Assembly: GCA_001044335.1 (NCBI GenBank)
Contig: CP011001.1
Location: forward strand, 1,288,815-1,352,814
Source of the DNA: Methylophilales bacterium MBRSF5
GTDB lineage: Bacteria > Pseudomonadota > Gammaproteobacteria > Burkholderiales > Methylophilaceae
Length of the DNA: 64,000 nt
Direction: 5' to 3'
Position numbers and translations under genes: made by a program. Positions 1 through 9,318 of the stretch are shown here, one piece after another (position 1 is the stretch's first letter; every line of letters begins with the position of its first letter). A model generated the notes under the pieces. It did no database searches and was not told the DNA's origin. It saw only the letters and a program-made list of their open reading frames with translations.

Positions 1-843
<843 letters not shown>

Positions 844-864
844 TTAATTTTTAGGTTATAACTT

Positions 865-1284
865 ATGAGTAAAGTTTTAGTAGATGTTGTAAGTGCTGAA
901 GAGTCTCTCTTTTCAGGTGAGGCTGAATTTGTAGTTGCTCCATCAGCTATGGGTGAGGTGGGTATATATCCAAATCATGCACCAATGATTACGACTTTAA
1001 AGCCGGGTTCTGTGCGAATAAAATTATCAGGTAAAAATGATGAAGAGTTAGTGTATGTTTCTGGTGGCATCTTGGAAGTGCAACCAGGCTCAGTAACGGT
1101 ATTGTCTGATACCGCTGTAAGAGGCTCAGATCTTGATGAAGCCAAAGCGAATCAAGCTAAGAAACAAGCTGAAGATGCATTAACAAAACAAAAAGGCGAT
1201 ATAGATTATGCAAAAGCACAAGCTGAGCTAGCTGAGGCTGTTGCTCAAATACAAGCCATTCAGCGTTTACGAAAAAAGAAATAA
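865..1284 (+). CDS. atpC: ATP synthase F1 subunit epsilon
   Basis: Epsilon subunit (139 residues) of the central stalk, which couples rotation to catalysis and can inhibit ATP hydrolysis. The N-terminal beta-sandwich is seen in the stretch [16 protein letters not shown], and the [11 protein letters not shown] segment is a family hallmark. The C-terminal part is the expected helical hairpin, ending in a basic QRLRKKK. It is the last gene of the atp operon: it follows atpD by 21 bases and is followed by a strong intrinsic terminator. Length and order are normal for proteobacteria. Confidence 0.97.
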   Translation: MSKVLVDVVSAEESLFSGEAEFVVAPSAMGEVGIYPNHAPMITTLKPGSVRIKLSGKNDEELVYVSGGILEVQPGSVTVLSDTAVRGSDLDEAKANQAKKQAEDALTKQKGDIDYAKAQAELAEAVAQIQAIQRLRKKK

Positions 1285-1301
1285 AAAATCTCAAAAAAAA
1301 T

Positions 1302-1328
1302 AAAAAGCAGCTTCTGGCTGCTTTTTTT
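1302..1328 (+). terminator. Intrinsic terminator of the atp operon
   Basis: Ten-base-pair perfect stem AAAAAGCAGC / GCTGCTTTTT with a five-base loop (TTCTG), running into seven T residues. It lies 17 bases after the atpC stop and only 20 bases before the glmU ATG. Confidence 0.9.
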
Positions 1329-1347
1329 GTTTATACTCAACATAATA

Positions 1348-2709
1348 ATGAATTTAGATATTGTAATACTAGCAGCTGGTAAAGGGACTCGGATGAAGTC
1401 CTCAAAACCAAAAGTAATGCAGGAGTTTGTTGGACAACCTTTTTTACAAAGGGTCATCAACACAGCAAAAGAATTAGATCCGAACAAGATCATACCTATA
1501 GTAGGTTACAAAGCAGATGAAATAAAAAATTATTTCTCGAATCAACAGCTTGATTTTGTTATTCAAAAAGACCAGCTTGGGACAGGTCATGCTGTAATGC
1601 AAGCGATCAATGAAATCACCAGTCAACTTACCTTAATTTTATATGGCGACGTACCATTAATTAATCATAAACTTTTGATAAGACTTATTGATGCCTCAAA
1701 AAAAACAGGAATAGGACTAGTAACTTTTGATAAAACCAACCCAACTGATTTTGGAAGAATAATTAGAGATGATAACAAGCAAAAAATAATAAAAATTGTT
1801 GAGGAAAAAGACTGCGACTTCGAACAAAAAAAAATCAATGAAATAAATACTGGGATAATGTGTGTTCAGTCAGATCATTTAAAAAAATGGTTAGCACAAC
1901 TGGATAATAATAATGCTCAAAAAGAATATTATTTAACTGATATCATAGAGTTTGCGAATAAGGATAAAATAGAAGTTACTGGCATTAAAGCCGAAACCGA
2001 AACCAGTATCCAAGGCATCAATTCAATAGAAGAACTTATTCTGCTTGAGAGAATGTATATGCAAGAAAAAGCTGAGCAATTAATAAATCAAGGCGTCAAA
2101 ATCATTGACCCAAATCGGATAGATATCAGAGGTACGTTAACATGTGAGGAAAACGTCACTATTGATGTCGGCTGTATTTTTGAAGGTGATGTATTAATAA
2201 AGAAAAATTCAAAAATTGGACCATATAATATTATTAAAGCATCACAAATAGGAGAAAACACAAACCTAAACGCCTTTAATCATATCGATGATGCATTGAT
2301 AGGTGATAATTGTAATATAGGACCTTATTCAAGAATTCGTCCCGCAACCACATTAAAAAATAATATAAATATTGGTAACTTTGTTGAGATTAAAAAATCT
2401 AGCATTGATGATCATTCAAAAATAAATCACCTTTCGTATGTTGGCGATACAAAAATAGGAAAAGAAGTGAATATTGGTGCCGGAACAATTACATGTAATT
2501 ATGATGGAGCCAATAAGCATCAAACAATTATTGAAGATCATGTTTTTATTGGGTCAGATACCCAGTTAATCGCTCCGGTCGTGATTAAAAAAGGTGCAAC
2601 CATTGGCGCTGGTTCCACAATCACAGAAGATGCGCCAGAAAACAAACTTACAATTTCTAGAGTTGAACAAAAGAGTATTGATGACTGGATAAGGCCTAAG
2701 AAAAAATAA
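1348..2709 (+). CDS. glmU: Bifunctional GlcNAc-1-P uridyltransferase / GlcN-1-P acetyltransferase
   Basis: Makes UDP-GlcNAc for peptidoglycan and LPS in two steps: acetylation of GlcN-1-P, then uridylylation. The N-terminal nucleotidyltransferase begins at once with [10 protein letters not shown] (residues 6-16). The C-terminal half is a left-handed beta-helix of hexapeptide repeats with the acetyltransferase signature INHLSYVGD and [12 protein letters not shown] start at the ATG at 1348 (453 aa). A longer frame from the TTG at 1327 would begin inside the T-tract of the atp terminator and is not credible. A TATACT box at 1332-1337 would give a transcript with an almost absent 5' leader. glmS follows after 2 bases, so the two hexosamine genes form a unit. 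Confidence 0.96.
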   Translation: MNLDIVILAAGKGTRMKSSKPKVMQEFVGQPFLQRVINTAKELDPNKIIPIVGYKADEIKNYFSNQQLDFVIQKDQLGTGHAVMQAINEITSQLTLILYGDVPLINHKLLIRLIDASKKTGIGLVTFDKTNPTDFGRIIRDDNKQKIIKIVEEKDCDFEQKKINEINTGIMCVQSDHLKKWLAQLDNNNAQKEYYLTDIIEFANKDKIEVTGIKAETETSIQGINSIEELILLERMYMQEKAEQLINQGVKIIDPNRIDIRGTLTCEENVTIDVGCIFEGDVLIKKNSKIGPYNIIKASQIGENTNLNAFNHIDDALIGDNCNIGPYSRIRPATTLKNNINIGNFVEIKKSSIDDHSKINHLSYVGDTKIGKEVNIGAGTITCNYDGANKHQTIIEDHVFIGSDTQLIAPVVIKKGATIGAGSTITEDAPENKLTISRVEQKSIDDWIRPKKK

Positions 2710-2711
2710 TT

Positions 2712-4541
2712 ATGTGTGGAATTGTTGGCGGCGTTGCTGTAAATAAAAATATTGTTCCAATATTAGTGGATGGTCTAAAAAAATTAGAATACCGTGGGTA
2801 TGATTCTGCCGGTATTGCTGTAATCAACAATAGCCATATCAAAAGAATTCGTTCAGTGGGTCGAGTGGATACCATTCAACAGAAAGTTAATAAGCAAAAA
2901 TTAAATGGTTCAATTGGTATAGGTCATACTCGCTGGGCAACACATGGCGGTGTAAATGAAAAAAATGCACACCCTCATATCTCAAACGATGAAATCGTCG
3001 TAGTTCACAATGGCATTATTGAAAATCATGCCAAGTTATGCAAATTTTTAAAAGACAAAGGGTATAAATTTAATTCTGAAACAGATACAGAAGTTATTGC
3101 ACACCTCATTCATTATTTTAAAAAGGGAAAAGTATCATTATTTGATGCTTTCTTAAAAACTTGTGCCAAATTAGAGGGAGCTTATGCAATTGCTATTACA
3201 GATAAAATTTCAGAAGAAATAATAGTGGCAAGAAATGGTTGTCCATTAATTATTGGTATATCTGATCGAGAAAATTATATTGCATCCGATATTTCGGCTC
3301 TCTTATCTGTTACAAATAAAGTTATTTTTCTAGAAGATGGTGACTTTGGGATACTAAACATTAATGGATACCAAATATTTAATCAAAATAAAAAGAAAAT
3401 TAACCGTAAGATTCATACTAGTGCACTAAAAAATAATCAAATGGAACTGGGTCCATATAGTCACTTTATGCAAAAGGAAATATATGATCAGCCAGTTGCA
3501 GTGGCTGATACAATTGAATCAATTATTGATGATGGAATTATTAGTCCAAAATTAATTGGCGGGAAAAAGTTTGATGCAAGCCGATTTGATTCTGTTCTTA
3601 TATTAGCCGCAGGAACGAGTTACTACGCTGGGCTAACAGCAAAATATTGGTTTGAAAATATTGCAGGTATTCCTGTCAATGTTGAAATAGCGAGTGAATA
3701 TCGATACCGAGAAGTTGTAACGCCAAAAAAACAACTTGTCATTACGATTTCACAGTCTGGTGAAACTTTAGATACACTTGAGGCATTAAAACAAGCTAAA
3801 AAAAATGGTAATCGTAAATCTTTAGCTATTTGTAATGTTCAAGAAAGCGCTATTGCAAGGCAGTCTGATCATGTGCTTTATACTCGAGCTGGGGTTGAGA
3901 TTGGCGTTGCCTCAACAAAGGCTTTTACTACTCAATTGGTCAGTCTTTTTGTCCTCGCGGTTCTTTTTGGAAGACAGAATAAGAAAATTTCTAAATCTAT
4001 AGAATTAGAACTGATCAATGAATTAAGAAAATTATCCGGCCATATTCAAACAGCACTCAACCTGGAACCACAAATCAAAACGTGGGCTAAAAAATTTGCT
4101 AGAAAAGAAAACGCATTGTTTTTGGGTAGAGGCGTTCATTATCCGATTGCACTTGAAGGGGCCCTAAAGCTAAAAGAAATTTCTTATATTCATGCAGAAG
4201 CTTACCCTGCTGGTGAATTAAAGCATGGCCCACTAGCGTTAGTTGATAAAAATTTACCTGTGGTTGTTATTGCGCCAAATGATAAGCTACTTGAAAAAGT
4301 AAAATCTAACATGCAAGAAGTGAAAGCGAGAGGTGGTGAATTATTTGTTTTTGCTGATGCTGATAGTACCTTTGATGCTGAAGATGGGTTATCAGTGATC
4401 AGATCTCATCGGCATATTGGAATCTTGTCACCTATTGTCCATACCATTCCAGTTCAATTGTTGGCATATCATGTAGCCTTGGTAAAAAAGACTGATGTTG
4501 ATAAGCCAAGGAATCTAGCAAAATCTGTTACTGTCGAATAA
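2712..4541 (+). CDS. glmS: Glutamine-fructose-6-phosphate aminotransferase
   Basis: First enzyme of hexosamine synthesis: transfers the glutamine amide to fructose-6-phosphate to give GlcN-6-P. It begins MCGIVG, so removal of Met exposes the catalytic Cys of a class II glutamine amidotransferase. GHTRWATHG and the HNGIIEN blocks follow. The C-terminal two-thirds holds two SIS sugar-isomerase domains ([26 protein letters not shown]), and the tail ends KSVTVE, the classic GlmS C-terminus. Length (609 aa) is normal. It follows glmU by 2 bases. I see no glmS ribozyme, which is expected outside Gram-positives. Confidence 0.97.
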   Translation: MCGIVGGVAVNKNIVPILVDGLKKLEYRGYDSAGIAVINNSHIKRIRSVGRVDTIQQKVNKQKLNGSIGIGHTRWATHGGVNEKNAHPHISNDEIVVVHNGIIENHAKLCKFLKDKGYKFNSETDTEVIAHLIHYFKKGKVSLFDAFLKTCAKLEGAYAIAITDKISEEIIVARNGCPLIIGISDRENYIASDISALLSVTNKVIFLEDGDFGILNINGYQIFNQNKKKINRKIHTSALKNNQMELGPYSHFMQKEIYDQPVAVADTIESIIDDGIISPKLIGGKKFDASRFDSVLILAAGTSYYAGLTAKYWFENIAGIPVNVEIASEYRYREVVTPKKQLVITISQSGETLDTLEALKQAKKNGNRKSLAICNVQESAIARQSDHVLYTRAGVEIGVASTKAFTTQLVSLFVLAVLFGRQNKKISKSIELELINELRKLSGHIQTALNLEPQIKTWAKKFARKENALFLGRGVHYPIALEGALKLKEISYIHAEAYPAGELKHGPLALVDKNLPVVVIAPNDKLLEKVKSNMQEVKARGGELFVFADADSTFDAEDGLSVIRSHRHIGILSPIVHTIPVQLLAYHVALVKKTDVDKPRNLAKSVTVE

Positions 4542-4551
4542 ATTTAAATCT

Positions 4552-4974
4552 ATGTATAAATTTCTAGTTATATGTGTATTAATATTTTATAAACAACTTT
4601 TTGCATTTGAATTATTTATTGAAATTGGTAACGTAAAAAATAAAAATAGCGTGGTTGGATGTGCATTATTTGATAAAACAATCAAAGACTCATTTCCAAC
4701 AGATTATGAAAAAGCATTACAGCTAAATATTCCTGGGAACATGGAAAATATAGTATGTAGATTTGAAAACCTTCCCAGTGGAGATTATGCAATAAGTGTA
4801 TTTAATGATGAAAATAATAATGGCGAGCTTGATACAAATTTGTTTGGCATACCTAAGGAGGATTGGGGTGTTTCAAACAATATTCGACATGCAATGAGCT
4901 CTCCAACATTTGAGGAAGCTAAGGTCACTATTGATAATGATAATTTAAAAATTAGAATTGATTTAGGTAATTGA
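4552..4974 (+). CDS. Exported DUF2141 domain protein
   Basis: A 140-residue protein with an N-terminal signal peptide (hydrophobic residues 3-17, likely cleaved near FA-FE). The body carries the DUF2141 pattern: small beta-sandwich segments, then YAISVFNDENNNGELDTN, FGIPKEDWGVSNN and PTFEEAKV. The DENNNGELD stretch resembles a calcium-binding loop. Molecular function is unknown; family members are periplasmic and often sit near carotenoid or light-response genes. It lies 10 bases after glmS and its stop overlaps the TTG start of the next gene (TTGA), so the two are probably translated together. Confidence 0.85.
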   Translation: MYKFLVICVLIFYKQLFAFELFIEIGNVKNKNSVVGCALFDKTIKDSFPTDYEKALQLNIPGNMENIVCRFENLPSGDYAISVFNDENNNGELDTNLFGIPKEDWGVSNNIRHAMSSPTFEEAKVTIDNDNLKIRIDLGN

Positions 4975-5456
4975 AAAATAAAAAAATTATAAAAGATCGA
5001 GTTACTGCAAAGAAAGATAGCGGATTTGTTGTTTTTCTAATTGGAATGAGGATCAATTACTTCTGGAAAATACATCGCTGGTTCCCTATTTTTTTAAGTT
5101 TTCCTAAGATGGTAAAAGAATTAATCAAAAATCAATCTTTAGGTTATTTGGGTGGTGAAACGTGGTTTGGCCGAAATATTATCACAATACAATATTGGGA
5201 GTCATTTGATAAGTTGGAGCATTTTGCTCGATCAAAAGATTTGAGTCATTTACCAGAATGGCAAAAATTTTTAAAAAAAGTAGGAACAAATGGTGATGTC
5301 GGTGTATGGCATGAAACTTATATTATTAATAAAGGGCAATATGAGAATATTTATGCAAATATGCCACCTTTTTTATTAGGCAAGGTTGGTAAATTAGAAA
5401 AGGTGATCACCAAAAATAATTCAGCAAGAAAAAGAGTTAATCAAAAAAATTCCTAA
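4971..5456 (+). CDS. DUF4188 domain protein (heme/monooxygenase-like fold)
   Basis: A 161-residue cytosolic protein that looks like DUF4188. Characteristic pieces are FVVFLIGMRINYFWKIHRW, the LGGETWFGRNIITIQYW segment, LEHFARSKDLSHLPEW and GVWHETY. The family is thought to have a ferredoxin-like alpha/beta barrel related to small monooxygenases, but no reaction is known to me. The start is a TTG that overlaps the stop of the DUF2141 gene by 4 bases; I see no better ATG. No terminator is obvious downstream. Confidence 0.8.
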   Translation: MKNKKIIKDRVTAKKDSGFVVFLIGMRINYFWKIHRWFPIFLSFPKMVKELIKNQSLGYLGGETWFGRNIITIQYWESFDKLEHFARSKDLSHLPEWQKFLKKVGTNGDVGVWHETYIINKGQYENIYANMPPFLLGKVGKLEKVITKNNSARKRVNQKNS

Positions 5457-5660
5457 AAACACTAACGAGTAATAAATGTTTGGATAGATAGATTTCAAGG
5501 CAGATCTTTAAATATAAATAATCAATATGTAGTTGTCAACATATATATTTTTACAAAATATTGTATTTTTCCTTAAAGGGAGTAAGGTTTTATTATGTTT
5601 AAAGCGAAGAGAGTTTAAACGTAATTTCTATAGTTATTACTATATAAGGAGAAGTAATAG
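5457..5660 (+). promoter_or_regulatory. Structured leader and possible promoter of the small membrane protein gene
   Basis: A 204-base gap without a gene. A possible promoter is TTGTCA (5533-5538) with a weak AAATAT 17 bases on. The transcribed part has two hairpins: GTTTAAA (5597-5603) with TTTAAAC (5614-5620), and TATAGT (5629-5634) with ACTATA (5639-5644). The second lies just before the ribosome site AAGGAG (5646-5651). The promoter call is tentative; the hairpins are directly visible. Confidence 0.4.
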
Positions 5661-5897
5661 ATGGATATTTTAAAAACAGTTAGAACTTGGGCAGCAGCTC
5701 TTTCAGAGACGGTAGTAAGTCTCTTAGCACTTGGTATCGTTCTACAAATCCTTATGGGAGGGGCAGCTATCCCATTTTTTGGCGAACCAAGAATCATTGA
5801 AACTGTAACAGGCCATATTAATTCACTTGGTGGTGAAGGAATAGTCGGTCTTGTAGCCATCTGGGTGCTTTATTCTATTTGGAAAGCTCGTAAATAG
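5661..5897 (+). CDS. Small two-helix membrane protein upstream of proteorhodopsin
   Basis: A 78-residue protein of unknown function. It has two hydrophobic segments, about residues 12-33 (ALSETVVSLLALGIVLQILM) and 59-74 (GIVGLVAIWVLYSIW), joined by a loop rich in Gly, Pro and charged residues, and a basic end (KARK). An excellent ribosome site (AAGGAG) precedes the ATG. The gene is a stand-alone unit: structured leader in front, strong terminator behind. I have an impression of similar short proteins in other plankton bacteria but cannot verify it. Its place directly before proteorhodopsin makes a membrane-organising or energy-related role possible, without direct evidence. Confidence 0.8.
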   Translation: MDILKTVRTWAAALSETVVSLLALGIVLQILMGGAAIPFFGEPRIIETVTGHINSLGGEGIVGLVAIWVLYSIWKARK

Positions 5898-5921
5898 AAG
5901 TAGCGTTTAAATCACCAATTT

Positions 5922-5950
5922 AAAAACCCTTGGAAACAAGGGTTTTTTTT
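5922..5950 (+). terminator. Intrinsic terminator with GNRA tetraloop
   Basis: Perfect 11-bp stem AAAAACCCTTG (5922-5932) / CAAGGGTTTTT (5937-5947) closed by a GAAA tetraloop, then T residues to 5950. It ends the small membrane protein transcript and isolates it from proteorhodopsin. Confidence 0.9.
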
Positions 5951-6125
5951 GAACCTTTAAAATTGCATAAAGTCCATATAAGGAATCAGGTTATTCTGAT
6001 CGTTAGGTCTATAAATTTAAGTAAATACATGTGGAGAGGTATTCGTTTAAGTTTATGGGTTATTTGTGTTTTTTGTGAGATGAAGACAGTCTCAAAAAAC
6101 CAATTTATTTAAATGGAGAATCTCT
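5951..6125 (+). promoter_or_regulatory. Upstream region of proteorhodopsin
   Basis: A 175-base gap that must contain the proteorhodopsin promoter, because a strong terminator lies just upstream. I see no convincing -35/-10 pair. TATAAA occurs at 6010-6015 without a good -35. A small dyad TGAGA / TCTCA with a 9-base loop lies around 6079-6097. GGAGAAT just before the ATG is a good ribosome site. A 60-codon frame across this region starts inside the terminator and is rejected. Confidence 0.4.
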
Positions 6126-6875
6126 ATGGAAGTAGGCGGATATAATTTAGTCTATAACTCACTGTCATTCGCAATCGCAACATTTGGTGCGGCTACAGTA
6201 TTCTTTTTTGCTCAGCGTTCTCAAGTCGCTCCAGCATACAAAACTGCGCTATCCCTATCAGGATTAGTTTGTTTAATCGCTTTTTATCATTATCTAAGAA
6301 TGTTTGAAAGTTTCAATGATGCTTATACATTAGTTAATGGTACTGTTGAAGCAACAGGTGCTCAATTCAATGACGCTTATCGTTACGTGGATTGGTTACT
6401 AACTGTGCCTCTATTACTTCTTGAGTTAGTCTTGGTTATGAGACTATCAAAAGAGGAAACATATTCTAAAGGTACTAAATTAGCTTTAGCTGCTGCAGTA
6501 ATGGTCATCTTAGGTTACCCAGGTGAAGTAATTACCGATCCATCTATGTACGGTGATCGTTGGATGTGGTGGGTACTAGCTATGATTCCGTTTGTATACA
6601 TTGTATGGGATCTAGTTAGCGGCCTTGGCGCATCAATCAGCAAACAGCCAAAAGCTGTTCAAGGTCTTGTTAGTAAAGCAAGAACTTTAACTATTTTGTC
6701 ATGGTGCTTCTACCCAATCGTTTTCGTTTTCCCAATGATTGGTTTACAAGCAGACCCAGGTGCTGTTAACCCTGCAATTCAAGTAGGTTACACAGTTGCT
6801 GACGTGGTTGCAAAAGCACTATTTGGTGTAATGATTTATATGATTGCTCAGCGTAAGTCTGATGCAGGTGCATAA
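6126..6875 (+). CDS. Proteorhodopsin, green-absorbing proton pump type
   Basis: Seven-helix retinal protein (249 aa) that pumps protons out of the cell in light. Helix C reads RYVDWLLTVPLLLLEL: Asp89 (proton acceptor), Thr93, Leu97 at the spectral tuning site (Leu = green) and Glu100 (proton donor), the D-T-E triad of outward proton pumps. The retinal Schiff-base lysine is Lys230 in helix G (DVVAKALFG). His55 in helix B (YHYLRMF) matches the His that pairs with the acceptor Asp. The helix B-C connection is about 12 residues longer than in the first-described SAR86 protein. It has its own ribosome site and terminator; the retinal synthesis operon follows directly. Confidence 0.97.
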   Translation: MEVGGYNLVYNSLSFAIATFGAATVFFFAQRSQVAPAYKTALSLSGLVCLIAFYHYLRMFESFNDAYTLVNGTVEATGAQFNDAYRYVDWLLTVPLLLLELVLVMRLSKEETYSKGTKLALAAAVMVILGYPGEVITDPSMYGDRWMWWVLAMIPFVYIVWDLVSGLGASISKQPKAVQGLVSKARTLTILSWCFYPIVFVFPMIGLQADPGAVNPAIQVGYTVADVVAKALFGVMIYMIAQRKSDAGA

Positions 6876-6909
6876 TAGATCAATATTACATTTAAAATCT
6901 TGAGATAAG

Positions 6910-6940
6910 AAACGCGCCTCTTTGCAGGCGCGTTTTTTTT
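6910..6940 (+). terminator. Intrinsic terminator after proteorhodopsin
   Basis: Perfect 10-bp stem AAACGCGCCT (6910-6919) / AGGCGCGTTT (6926-6935), loop CTTTGC, followed by eight consecutive T residues in all (6933-6940). The crtE start codon comes only 4 bases later, so crt expression must pass or avoid this signal. Confidence 0.93.
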
Positions 6941-6943
6941 AAT

Positions 6944-7855
6944 ATGAAAATAATTATCAGCAGTCATTTTGATGAATTTTTTATGCCACCGGAGGCGACA
7001 GCTGATTTACATCTCGTAAAAAAAGAAATTCAAAAAGCACTACAAGACAAGAAGACGATCCTAAATGAATGGCTTAAATTTCAAAATCAATCTAAAGGTA
7101 AATTCATTCGCGCACAACTTGCTCTAGCTTCAGGAGAGTTGTTAAATTTACCAAAAGATACTGTTATTAAATGGTCTGTTGCATGTGAATTAATTCATAC
7201 AGCTTCTTTGATTCATGATGATATATGTGATCAAGATGAAAAAAGAAGAGGTTTGACGACTATATGGAAAAAGTATGGCGTACCTGCTGCCATATGTCTT
7301 GGTGACTTTATTATTGCTCAAGCTTTTCAAAAATTATCGGAAATAGAAACAGGTTGGCATCAAACTATTTTATTAAATTCATTATCATTGAGCATGAAAA
7401 GAATTATCGTTGGACAAGTGTCAGATGTTGGAGTGGACATAAAAAAAATAAGTATGAAAGATTATGAACAAATCGCTTATGAAAAAACTGGACCTCTATT
7501 AATGACACCATTAGACGGTATGTTTCGATGCAAAGAACTGCCTGAGTCAGAATTAAACGGGCTCAACAAATTAATGAATAGCATAGGCCTTGCCTACCAG
7601 ATGATTAACGATTATAAAAATATAAAAAGTAAAAAAACTGATATATCGTTGAATCATTTAAATTTTATAAGCATCCTAATAAAAGAAAACAACCAAAAGA
7701 TAAATGATAAATATTCCATTAAATTATCATTAACGGATGCGCATGAACGAATCATAAAAAAATTAAATGAGATTGATAGATATATACATCAGGTCCCCAT
7801 TATTCTTCAACCAATATTTATAAGCATTGCAAATCAAATGAAAGAAACATTATGA
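6944..7855 (+). CDS. crtE: Geranylgeranyl diphosphate synthase (polyprenyl synthetase family)
   Basis: Condenses isopentenyl diphosphate onto allylic diphosphates to give C20 GGPP, the carotenoid precursor. The first Asp-rich motif is intact (HDDICDQDEKRRG, Asp92-Asp93-x-x-Asp96), as are GKFIR near residue 52 and the YEKTG segment near 180. The second Asp-rich motif, normally DDxxD, reads INDYKN (Asn222-Asp223...Asn226), which is unusual. The ATG at 6944 begins just 4 bases beyond a terminator; a later Met (residue 14, 6983) is an alternative start. The stop overlaps crtI by ATGA. The role is set by the complete downstream pathway. Confidence 0.9.
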   Translation: MKIIISSHFDEFFMPPEATADLHLVKKEIQKALQDKKTILNEWLKFQNQSKGKFIRAQLALASGELLNLPKDTVIKWSVACELIHTASLIHDDICDQDEKRRGLTTIWKKYGVPAAICLGDFIIAQAFQKLSEIETGWHQTILLNSLSLSMKRIIVGQVSDVGVDIKKISMKDYEQIAYEKTGPLLMTPLDGMFRCKELPESELNGLNKLMNSIGLAYQMINDYKNIKSKKTDISLNHLNFISILIKENNQKINDKYSIKLSLTDAHERIIKKLNEIDRYIHQVPIILQPIFISIANQMKETL

Positions 7856-9318
7856 AAACAACTGTGATTGGTTCAGGTTTTGGAGGAATAGCAGCCGCAT
7901 TAAGATTGCGAGCGATGGGCCATGAGGTGACGTTATTGGAAAAACTAGATGAAGTTGGAGGAAGGGCACAGCAATTCAAAAGAGAAAAGTATATTCATGA
8001 TGCAGGACCAACAGTGATCACAGCCCCAAACTTATTTTACGAATTGTTTGAATTGTTCAATGAAAACCTTGAGGATTATCTTGAATTTAAACCATTAGAT
8101 CCATGGTATAGATTCTATTTTGTAAATGGATTTGAATTTGATTATGTGCCTGATCGTGAACAAATGCTGGAACAAATACAACGGATCAACCCAAAAGATG
8201 TGGATGGGTATAACCGAATGTTAAAAAAAGCACAAGAAATATTTGAAATAGGTTACCAAGAGCTTGCGGATAAACCATTTCATAAATTATCAACAATGAT
8301 CAAACATGCTCCAGATATTCTGAGATTAAAGGGATACCAGTCGGTCTATAAGTTTGTCTCGACTTACCTAAGTGATCAAAATTTGCGAAATGTATTTTCA
8401 ATTCAACCATTACTGGTCGGCGGTAACCCATTTCAAACATCATCGATATATGCATTGATCCATGCGTTGGAACAAAAATGGGGTATTTATTTTGCCATGG
8501 GAGGTATGGCAAAAGTTGTGGAAGAATTAAAAAATTTAATGATTAGACAGGGCGTCACCATAAAAACAAATCATGAGGTAGAGAAATTAGAAGTAAATGG
8601 AAAAAAAATATCCAGAGTTCACATTAAGAACCAAGCGTCTATTAATACTGATTTATTAGTTTCTAACTCTGACCCAATCACTGTAAATTCTATCTTTTTA
8701 GGAGAAGAAAAAAAATCAATCCAAAACAGATTCTTGAAAAAATATGCAAAACATTCCATGGGCTTATTTGTATTATTCTTTGGAACAAAAAAAACTTATC
8801 CAAAGATTGCACATCATACTATATGGATGGGACCACGCTATAAAGAATTACTAAATGATATTTTTAATAAGAAAGTTTTAGCAGAAGACTTCTCAATCTA
8901 TCTGCATAGACCAACAGCTACAGATCAAAGCTTTGCGCCAAAAAATCATGATAGTTTCTATGCCTTAGTCCCAGTGCCAAATTTACAAGCAGATATATCA
9001 TGGGATGAAATAAAAAATGAATATGCAAACAAGGTGGTCAAAGCATTAGGTAAAACAATTATGCCTGACTTAGAAAAATATATTGATGATCTATTCGTAA
9101 TGACACCTAATGACTTTAAAGAATCTTATATGACACCACATGGTTCGGGCTTTTCAATTGCTCCAATCCTCACCCAATCAGCATGGTTTAGAACACACAA
9201 TAAAGATGATTATTATAAAAATTTATTCTATGTTGGGGCCGGTACTCATCCCGGTGCAGGTGTTCCTGGCGTATTAAATTCTGCCAAAGTTGTAGAAAGA
9301 ATATTAAATGAGCGATAG
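7852..9318 (+). CDS. crtI: Phytoene desaturase (lycopene-forming)
   Basis: FAD enzyme (488 aa) that introduces four double bonds into phytoene to give lycopene. The N-terminus has the dinucleotide-binding fold VIGSGFGGIAAALRLR with the Glu at the end of strand 2 (LLEKLDEVGGRA). The C-terminus has the bacterial CrtI signature GAGTHPGAGVPGVLNSAKV. Length is normal. It begins in the 4-base ATGA overlap with crtE, and its end overlaps crtB by 11 bases, so translation is coupled. Number of desaturation steps is inferred from the presence of crtY and blh downstream. Confidence 0.96.
   Translation: MKTTVIGSGFGGIAAALRLRAMGHEVTLLEKLDEVGGRAQQFKREKYIHDAGPTVITAPNLFYELFELFNENLEDYLEFKPLDPWYRFYFVNGFEFDYVPDREQMLEQIQRINPKDVDGYNRMLKKAQEIFEIGYQELADKPFHKLSTMIKHAPDILRLKGYQSVYKFVSTYLSDQNLRNVFSIQPLLVGGNPFQTSSIYALIHALEQKWGIYFAMGGMAKVVEELKNLMIRQGVTIKTNHEVEKLEVNGKKISRVHIKNQASINTDLLVSNSDPITVNSIFLGEEKKSIQNRFLKKYAKHSMGLFVLFFGTKKTYPKIAHHTIWMGPRYKELLNDIFNKKVLAEDFSIYLHRPTATDQSFAPKNHDSFYALVPVPNLQADISWDEIKNEYANKVVKALGKTIMPDLEKYIDDLFVMTPNDFKESYMTPHGSGFSIAPILTQSAWFRTHNKDDYYKNLFYVGAGTHPGAGVPGVLNSAKVVERILNER

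Noticed and set aside
1327..1347. N-terminal extension of GlmU from a TTG
   Set aside because: The TTG lies at the end of the terminator's T-tract. The normal family start is at the ATG at 1348.
2600..2720. A glmS-type ribozyme or riboswitch before glmS
   Set aside because: Only 2 bases separate glmU and glmS and no such fold is visible. The ribozyme is a Gram-positive feature.
5930..6112. A 60-codon plus-strand frame upstream of proteorhodopsin
   Set aside because: It begins at a TTG inside a terminator hairpin, has no ribosome site and no protein-like pattern.
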